Source: CAJQQK01 sp051010015
GTDB lineage: Bacteria; Pseudomonadota; Alphaproteobacteria; Rhizobiales; Hyphomicrobiaceae
NCBI GenBank assembly: GCA_051010015.1
Contig: JBPCVZ010000284.1
Coordinates: 1 to 9,050 of the forward strand
Direction: 5' to 3'
DNA length: 9,050 nucleotides
Shown: positions 5,534-9,050 of the stretch, piece after piece
Position numbering within the stretch: position 1 is the first letter of the stretch
Layout of the letters: the number at the start of each line of letters is the position of its first letter
Program-made: the position numbers and the translations under genes
The notes under the pieces: model-generated
Told to the model about the DNA's origin: nothing
Databases searched by the model: none
What the model saw: the letters and a program-made list of their open reading frames with translations, nothing else

Positions 5534-6370
5534 CTAACCGCGGCCCCGCAAGTGCGCGAGTACTATATCGATGTCGACTGGATGCGGGCCGTCTTTGAGC
5601 GCACTGAGGCGCGTGAAAATCTCGGCGCTGGCGGCATGGAACCCGCCCGGCAGGCCGGCGCCTGCAAAGGTGCGCGAAATCTCCTCCATCTCGTCGACCC
5701 AGCGCCAGGCTTTCGCCGGCACGCCGCAAACCGTTTTCTCGCGCTCGCCGCTGCGCCCCGCGCCGTCCGCCTCCCATTGCCGGTAGAGCGCCTCGCGCAC
5801 ACCGAGTTCCTCCGCCGTCGCCAGGATGCCGCACAGCAGTGCCGCCGTGCCCTTGGTCAGCGCGGCGTAGCACATCTTCATGCCCGACGCCTCGCCGAGC
5901 TTCTCGGACATCGCGACGGTGCCGAGATGGCCGCCTTCGAAACAGGCCGCGACCGTGTTGCGCGATGGACCGGACAAATAGAGATATGTCGTCCCCGCCG
6001 ACCAGGCCGGATGGCCGATGATGCCGCCGTCGACGACATCCCCGCCGCCCGCTTCCACGATCTCTGCAACAGCCGCCATGCGCTCCGGCGAAATCGCATT
6101 GCCATCGACAAAGATGCCCTTGAAACCGGCCGCCGCCACCGCCCGCGCAACGTCCTCCGACGCAGCCGGCGGACAGATGCTGCAGATCACGGCGCTTTCG
6201 CGACACAGCGCCTCGACGCTGCCAACGTCCGTGAGACCGTGTTCCTCGGCCCGCTGTCGCGTCTCGGCACCACGTCCGTCCGACGCCCACAGCGCCTCGT
6301 TGCCACTGGCAATCGCCGATACCGCGATCGAGACCCCCATGCTGCCGGGATGCAAAAACCCAATCTTCAT
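5534..6370 (-). CDS. NAD(P)-dependent oxidoreductase, 6-phosphogluconate dehydrogenase-like with DUF1932 C-terminus
   Basis: This 278-residue cytoplasmic protein has a Rossmann domain starting at once (KIGFLHPGSMGVSIA, 2-16) with the G-x-x-x-P-G-S-M-G pattern of the 6PGDH/beta-hydroxyacid dehydrogenase superfamily. SICPPAA (64-70) and DGNAISP (89-95) are the equivalents of the conserved segments after the fourth and fifth strands. DGGIIGHPAW (114-123) is the substrate-binding stretch. The helical C-terminal half has SGMKMCYAALTKG (162-174), which contains the likely catalytic lysine, followed by the DUF1932-type region. Family members are poorly characterised and the substrate is unknown; a small hydroxyacid is plausible. 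AAAGGA lies 8 nt before the ATG. It diverges from the phosphopantetheinyl transferase gene across 71 bp. Confidence 0.9.
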   Translation of the reverse strand: MKIGFLHPGSMGVSIAVSAIASGNEALWASDGRGAETRQRAEEHGLTDVGSVEALCRESAVICSICPPAASEDVARAVAAAGFKGIFVDGNAISPERMAAVAEIVEAGGGDVVDGGIIGHPAWSAGTTYLYLSGPSRNTVAACFEGGHLGTVAMSEKLGEASGMKMCYAALTKGTAALLCGILATAEELGVREALYRQWEADGAGRSGEREKTVCGVPAKAWRWVDEMEEISRTFAGAGLPGGFHAASAEIFTRLSALKDGPHPVDIDIVLAHLRGRG

Positions 6371-6441
6371 GTTCTTAGTCCTTTAATTGGCATCTCGTCG
6401 GCCCTCTTCGGTCATCCGCAACGTCAGCCCAGGCTTGGATC
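6371..6441. promoter_or_regulatory. Short divergent promoter region
   Basis: Only 71 bp separate the start codons of the DUF1932 gene (-) and the phosphopantetheinyl transferase (+). Both promoters must overlap here or lie partly inside coding sequence. No convincing -35/-10 pair stands out; the AT-rich TCCTTTAATTGG near 6379 mainly holds the ribosome site of the minus-strand gene. Confidence 0.35.
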
Positions 6442-7188
6442 TTGGCCAACGCGCTCAACATAGACCTCTGGTTCTGGCGCCTCGATGCGCCGGGCGCGCA
6501 CATCGAGCGCTGGCAGCGCTATCTCAACGATGCGGAGCTGGCACGCATGGCAAAGTTCGTCTTTGAGCGCGATCGGGCGCGCTACACGATCTGCCGATCC
6601 CGCATGCGCCGCATCCTCGGACAATATACCGAAACCAACCCCTGTGACATCGCGTTCGCCACCACCGGCCGCGACAAACCGGTGCTCGCCGGTGAGAACC
6701 CGCGGGCCATCGCGTTCAATCTCACGCACACCGGCGGCCTTGCCTGCCTCGCCGTCACCCATGGCGAAGCCGTCGGCGTCGACCTCGAGTTGATCCGCGA
6801 CGTCAGGGAAGACTTCATCGTCTACGCCCTCAATCCGCCCGAGCACGCGCCCATCCTGGCCCTCGACCCGGCTGCACGCGAGCCAGCCTTTTTTCGCTAT
6901 TGGACCGCGAAAGAGGCCTTTCTCAAGGCAACCGGCACCGGCCTGTGGCGCTCGCTCAAGACGTTCGATGCCGACGTGCCGCTCGAGACCGCGCCGCACG
7001 CCTTCGCAGCATGCGCCTTGCCCCGCATCGACGATCCGGCCGAACGCGCGCGCAACTGGCATCTCTACACGTTTACGCCGACGCAAGAGCATGTCGGCGC
7101 CCTCGCCTGCGCACCGCCGCCCGGCACGGCGATCAACATCCGCACGCGTTGGATCGCCACGCCGGCCCCGGTCGCACCGCGTCAGTAG
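6442..7188 (+). CDS. 4'-phosphopantetheinyl transferase, Sfp type
   Basis: This 248-residue cytoplasmic enzyme moves the phosphopantetheine arm of CoA to a serine of acyl or peptidyl carrier proteins. ERDRARYTICRSRMRRIL (42-59) is the usual N-terminal arginine-rich helix. RDKPVL (77-82) and FNLTHTGG (92-99) form the substrate and CoA-binding region. GVDLE (112-116) gives the magnesium ligands Asp114 and Glu116. YWTAKEAFLKATG (153-165) holds the W-x-x-K-E-x-x-x-K signature with Lys157, Glu158 and Lys162. The size is normal for the Sfp/Gsp class. The start is TTG at 6442: there is no in-frame ATG or GTG between the stop at 6376 and that point, the first ATG comes only at codon 36, and AGG lies upstream. 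No carrier protein, NRPS or PKS gene is nearby, so the target is unknown. The last 7 bp overlap the convergent aldolase gene. Confidence 0.93.
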   Translation: MANALNIDLWFWRLDAPGAHIERWQRYLNDAELARMAKFVFERDRARYTICRSRMRRILGQYTETNPCDIAFATTGRDKPVLAGENPRAIAFNLTHTGGLACLAVTHGEAVGVDLELIRDVREDFIVYALNPPEHAPILALDPAAREPAFFRYWTAKEAFLKATGTGLWRSLKTFDADVPLETAPHAFAACALPRIDDPAERARNWHLYTFTPTQEHVGALACAPPPGTAINIRTRWIATPAPVAPRQ

Positions 7189-7970
7189 CTCTTCGCCACC
7201 GCCGCCGGCCCTTCGCCGCGCACCGCATTGATGCCGTTCTGGCAGGCCGCGAACAGCAGCCGCGTATCGTTGAGCAGCGTCGCGTAGCGGTATCCGGTTT
7301 CATAGCGCGTCAGGATGGTCTCCGGGCGATCACAGTGGATGCCCGGGATCAGGCCGGCCGCGTTGGTCAGGTCGGCAATCTTCTTGATGCCATCCAGCAC
7401 CTTTTGCGACGACGGCGCCAGCGTCGCTTCCTCCCCCATGCTGAGCCCGAGGTCCGATGGCCCGACATAGGCACCGTCCAGGCCCTCGACCTTGAGGATC
7501 TCCGGCAGGTTGGCGATCGCGGTCTCGGTCTCGATCATGGCAAACACAAGCACCTCGTCGTTGGCGTGCTTGACGTAGTCGCCGCCGTGGATGAAGCCGG
7601 CCCGGAACGGCCCGTTCGAGCGCCCGCCGAGCGGCGGATAGCGGCACGCCTGGACCAGCGCCTTGGCCTCCTCGACGGTATTGATCATCGGGCAGATAAC
7701 GCCCATCGCGCCTGAGTCCAGCACCCGCATGATGATCCCCGGCTCGTTCCACGGCACCCGGATCATCGGCACCGCCTCGGTCTGCCCGATCGCCTGGAAC
7801 ATCGGCACGACGCTCTCGAACGGAACGCAACCGTGCTGCATGTCGATCGTCACGCTGTCGAAGCCGGCCCGAGCCACCACTTCGGCCGACATGGTGTTTG
7901 GCAGCCCGAGCCAGCCGTTGATGGTGTTGCCACCCGACTTCCAGATTTCGCGCAGCTTGTTTTTTTGCAT
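7182..7970 (-). CDS. HpcH/HpaI family class II aldolase (2-oxo-acid aldolase)
   Basis: This 262-residue cytoplasmic metal-dependent aldolase probably cleaves a 4-hydroxy-2-oxo acid into pyruvate and an aldehyde, as HpaI and RhmA do. The TIM-barrel residues of the family are present: DMQHG (43-47) with catalytic His46, RVPW with Arg71, GVICPMINT (90-98), RYPPLGGRS (110-118), and the metal ligands Glu147 (MIETE) and Asp173 (GPSDL), 26 residues apart as in HpaI. The His motif usually reads D-x-E-H-G; here Gln45 replaces the acidic residue. I chose ATG 7970 because GAGGAG lies about 10 nt upstream and MQKNKLREIW is the normal family start; the in-frame ATGs at 8063, 8060 and near 8024 would add an unconserved tail. 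The physiological substrate cannot be named. It diverges from the CinA-like gene. Confidence 0.93.
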   Translation of the reverse strand: MQKNKLREIWKSGGNTINGWLGLPNTMSAEVVARAGFDSVTIDMQHGCVPFESVVPMFQAIGQTEAVPMIRVPWNEPGIIMRVLDSGAMGVICPMINTVEEAKALVQACRYPPLGGRSNGPFRAGFIHGGDYVKHANDEVLVFAMIETETAIANLPEILKVEGLDGAYVGPSDLGLSMGEEATLAPSSQKVLDGIKKIADLTNAAGLIPGIHCDRPETILTRYETGYRYATLLNDTRLLFAACQNGINAVRGEGPAAVAKSY

Positions 7971-8022
7971 GGTTGTAGGCTCCTCGGGGCCGGCATTGGC
8001 AGGATCAACAGGTTCGGCGTGC

Positions 8023-8051
8023 ATCAAGCGAGGATCGCCGACCAAGGTCAA
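8023..8051 (-). promoter_or_regulatory. Candidate sigma-70-type promoter for the aldolase gene
   Basis: On the minus strand TTGACC (8051-8046) and CTTGAT (8028-8023) are 17 bp apart, about 50 bp before the chosen start codon. The -35 is good and the -10 weak. The remaining 7971-8183 spacer, shared with the divergent CinA-like gene, shows no other clear element. Confidence 0.25.
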
Positions 8052-8183
8052 GGGACGCATCAAACTTCATCCGCAGGATGCTATTCAATCACGTCCCGAA
8101 CGGATTTCAACGCCGAGCGCAATGGACTTGCGCGCGGCCGCCTTGGCGTTGTTTGATGGCGCCGACAAACCGAGGAGAACACG

Positions 8184-8663
8184 ATGGAAACGCTATTGCC
8201 GACCGCCGCGCGCGTTGGTGCCTTGCTCAAGCAGCGCGGTGAAACGATTGCCATTGCCGAGTCGTCGGGCGGCGGGCTCATCGCCGCATCGCTGCTCGCG
8301 GTTCCCGGCGCGTCGGCGTATTTTCTCGGCGGTGCCGTCGTCTACACGCTGCAGGCGCGCAGCGGTCTCATCGGCATCACCAAGGAGCAGATGACCGGTC
8401 TCAGGTCGTCGAGCGAGCCTTACGCGCAACTCCTCGCCCGCTCCGCCCGCGACAAGGTCGGCGCCACCTGGGGCCTCGCCGAGACCGGCGCTGCCGGTCC
8501 GACCGGCAACCGTTACGGTGATCCGGCCGGCCACACCTGCATCGCCGTCGCCGGCCCCAGCGAAACCGTCCTGACACTGAGAACGGGCTCCGACGACCGC
8601 GCCGCCAACATGCGCGCCTTCGCCCTGAAGACACTCGAGACGATGGAAACGGTGCTCACTTAG
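8184..8663 (+). CDS. Stand-alone CinA C-terminal domain protein (nicotinamide-nucleotide amidase-like)
   Basis: This 159-residue protein corresponds to the CinA C-terminal domain alone, the form that in PncC deamidates nicotinamide mononucleotide to nicotinate mononucleotide in pyridine-nucleotide salvage. IAIAESSGGGLIAASL (22-37) aligns with the active-site loop, with Ser27 as the likely nucleophile. YFLGGAVVYT (46-55) and ETGAAGPTGNRYGDPAGHTC (100-119) are the other conserved segments. The loop differs from the usual AESCTGG, and the later segment has TGAAGPTGN where typical members read TGIAGPGG. It may therefore belong to a divergent subgroup, and amidase activity is inferred. ATG 8184 is preceded by GAGGAGAACACG, a strong ribosome site. 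Palindromic repeats follow the stop. Confidence 0.9.
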   Translation: METLLPTAARVGALLKQRGETIAIAESSGGGLIAASLLAVPGASAYFLGGAVVYTLQARSGLIGITKEQMTGLRSSSEPYAQLLARSARDKVGATWGLAETGAAGPTGNRYGDPAGHTCIAVAGPSETVLTLRTGSDDRAANMRAFALKTLETMETVLT

Positions 8664-8692
8664 CCAGTAGGTCCGCGCTTACCGGGCAATGG

Positions 8693-8715
8693 ATACCGGC
8701 AACACGTGCCGGTAT
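8693..8715. repeat. REP-like hairpin, copy 1 (possible cinA-like gene terminator)
   Basis: ATACCGGCA and TGCCGGTAT form a perfect 9-bp stem with a 5-nt loop 30 nt after the CinA-like stop codon. The right flank ATGACGCCTGTGG is shared with the copy at 8923. No T-run follows. Confidence 0.7.
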
Positions 8716-8779
8716 GACGCCTGTGGTTGTCGTTAGGCTTGGTGCGAGGCCCCGGCATCTGCGATTTGCCGCGGCCATA

Positions 8780-8831
8780 AACCACCCACCTGCGTCACCT
8801 CGGTGCTTTCCTGCCCCGGCCAATGCCGGGG
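8780..8831 (+). repeat. REP-like intergenic repeat unit, copy B
   Basis: This is the second copy of the unit at 5066-5118, same orientation and 35 of 41 identical over 8780-8820. It ends in hairpin CCCCGGC-CAAT-GCCGGGG at 8814-8831. The hairpin stem is conserved while the loop differs in length and sequence from copy A. Confidence 0.8.
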
Positions 8832-8922
8832 ACACCGTAGCCCGTTCATCGGCTGGACGTGTGCCGGCGGTTGTTGCACGGCGGTGCGTAATCCGCGCGC
8901 ACCGCGATTGCGGCGCGATGGG

Positions 8923-8943
8923 TCCCGGCAATAAATGCCGGGA
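8923..8943. repeat. REP-like hairpin, copy 2
   Basis: TCCCGGCA and TGCCGGGA form an 8-bp stem with loop ATAAA. The right flank ATGACACCTGTGG matches, inverted, the left flank CCACAGGTGTCAT of the copy at 9027. Confidence 0.75.
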
Positions 8944-9026
8944 TGACACCTGTGGGTGTCGCGATTTCTGTGCAATGCCATTGAAGCCACGGTTTATCAC
9001 CATTCTGCGCCGCATCCACAGGTGTC

Positions 9027-9049
9027 ATCCCGGTGCTTGTCACCGGGAT
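9027..9049. repeat. REP-like hairpin, copy 3 (inverted partner of copy 2)
   Basis: ATCCCGGTG and CACCGGGAT form a 9-bp stem with loop CTTGT, in opposite orientation to the copy at 8923. Together they make an inverted pair about 100 bp long with the GTCAT flanks facing inward. The window ends one base later. Confidence 0.75.
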
Positions 9050-9050
9050 C

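Larger units (their letters stand above)
8664..9050. other. Gene-free repeat region at the right edge
   Basis: No credible gene is present in these 387 bp. The minus-strand frames that can be read contain peptides like GVIPAFIAGTH, a well-known spurious translation of alphaproteobacterial intergenic palindromes. Four hairpins occupy the region: 8693-8715, 8814-8831, 8923-8943 and 9027-9049. The repeat cluster continues past the window. Confidence 0.7.

Noticed and set aside
5291..6463. 390-codon plus-strand open frame
   Set aside because: It starts within the palindromic repeats and runs antisense to the DUF1932 oxidoreductase, ending inside the transferase gene; its composition is that of a shadow frame.
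6900..7715. 271-codon plus-strand open frame spanning the transferase and aldolase genes
   Set aside because: It overlaps two well-supported genes in other frames and shows no recognisable domain.
8656..9043. Three minus-strand open frames with GVIPA-type peptides
   Set aside because: These are translations of the intergenic palindromes, a known source of false hypothetical proteins; no ribosome sites or conserved domain.

Overview
The window is most likely chromosomal DNA of a GC-rich alphaproteobacterium. Support comes from the style of the CcmC/CcmD, CinA-like and DUF1932 proteins, the tRNA-Asn sequence with an encoded CCA end, and intergenic palindromes of the GTCATCC-CGG type common in that class. 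I cannot place it more precisely. The first ~700 bases are visibly less GC-rich than the rest and hold the 5' part of an integrase gene beside the 3' end of tRNA-Asn. This looks like the edge of an integrated element lying mostly left of the window.

Layout: 1-702 (-), N-terminal 234 residues of a tyrosine-recombinase-type integrase, cut by the window edge; 795-869 (-), tRNA-Asn(GTT); 1075-1833 (-), SDR oxidoreductase; 1922-2977 (-), zinc deacetylase of the histone deacetylase/acetylpolyamine amidohydrolase family; 3145-4148 (-), ccmC-ccmD, overlapping by 4 nt; 4371-4979 (+), exported rhodanese; 4980-5533, gene-free and full of palindromes; 5534-6370 (-), 6PGDH-like NAD(P) oxidoreductase with a DUF1932 C-terminus; 6442-7188 (+), Sfp-type phosphopantetheinyl transferase with a TTG start; 7182-7970 (-), HpcH/HpaI aldolase, overlapping the previous gene tail to tail; 8184-8663 (+), stand-alone CinA C-terminal domain protein; 8664-9050, gene-free and carrying four hairpins of the same repeat class.

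The genes do not form one obvious pathway. CcmC and CcmD act together in heme delivery for cytochrome c maturation, and the divergent exported rhodanese also works outside the cytoplasm. The deacetylase and SDR may be co-transcribed. The other enzymes look like separate housekeeping or catabolic functions in single-gene units. I found no convincing new multi-gene system. The best leads are the island boundary at tRNA-Asn, the repeat family shared by two intergenic regions, and a palindrome-bearing in-frame insertion in ccmC.
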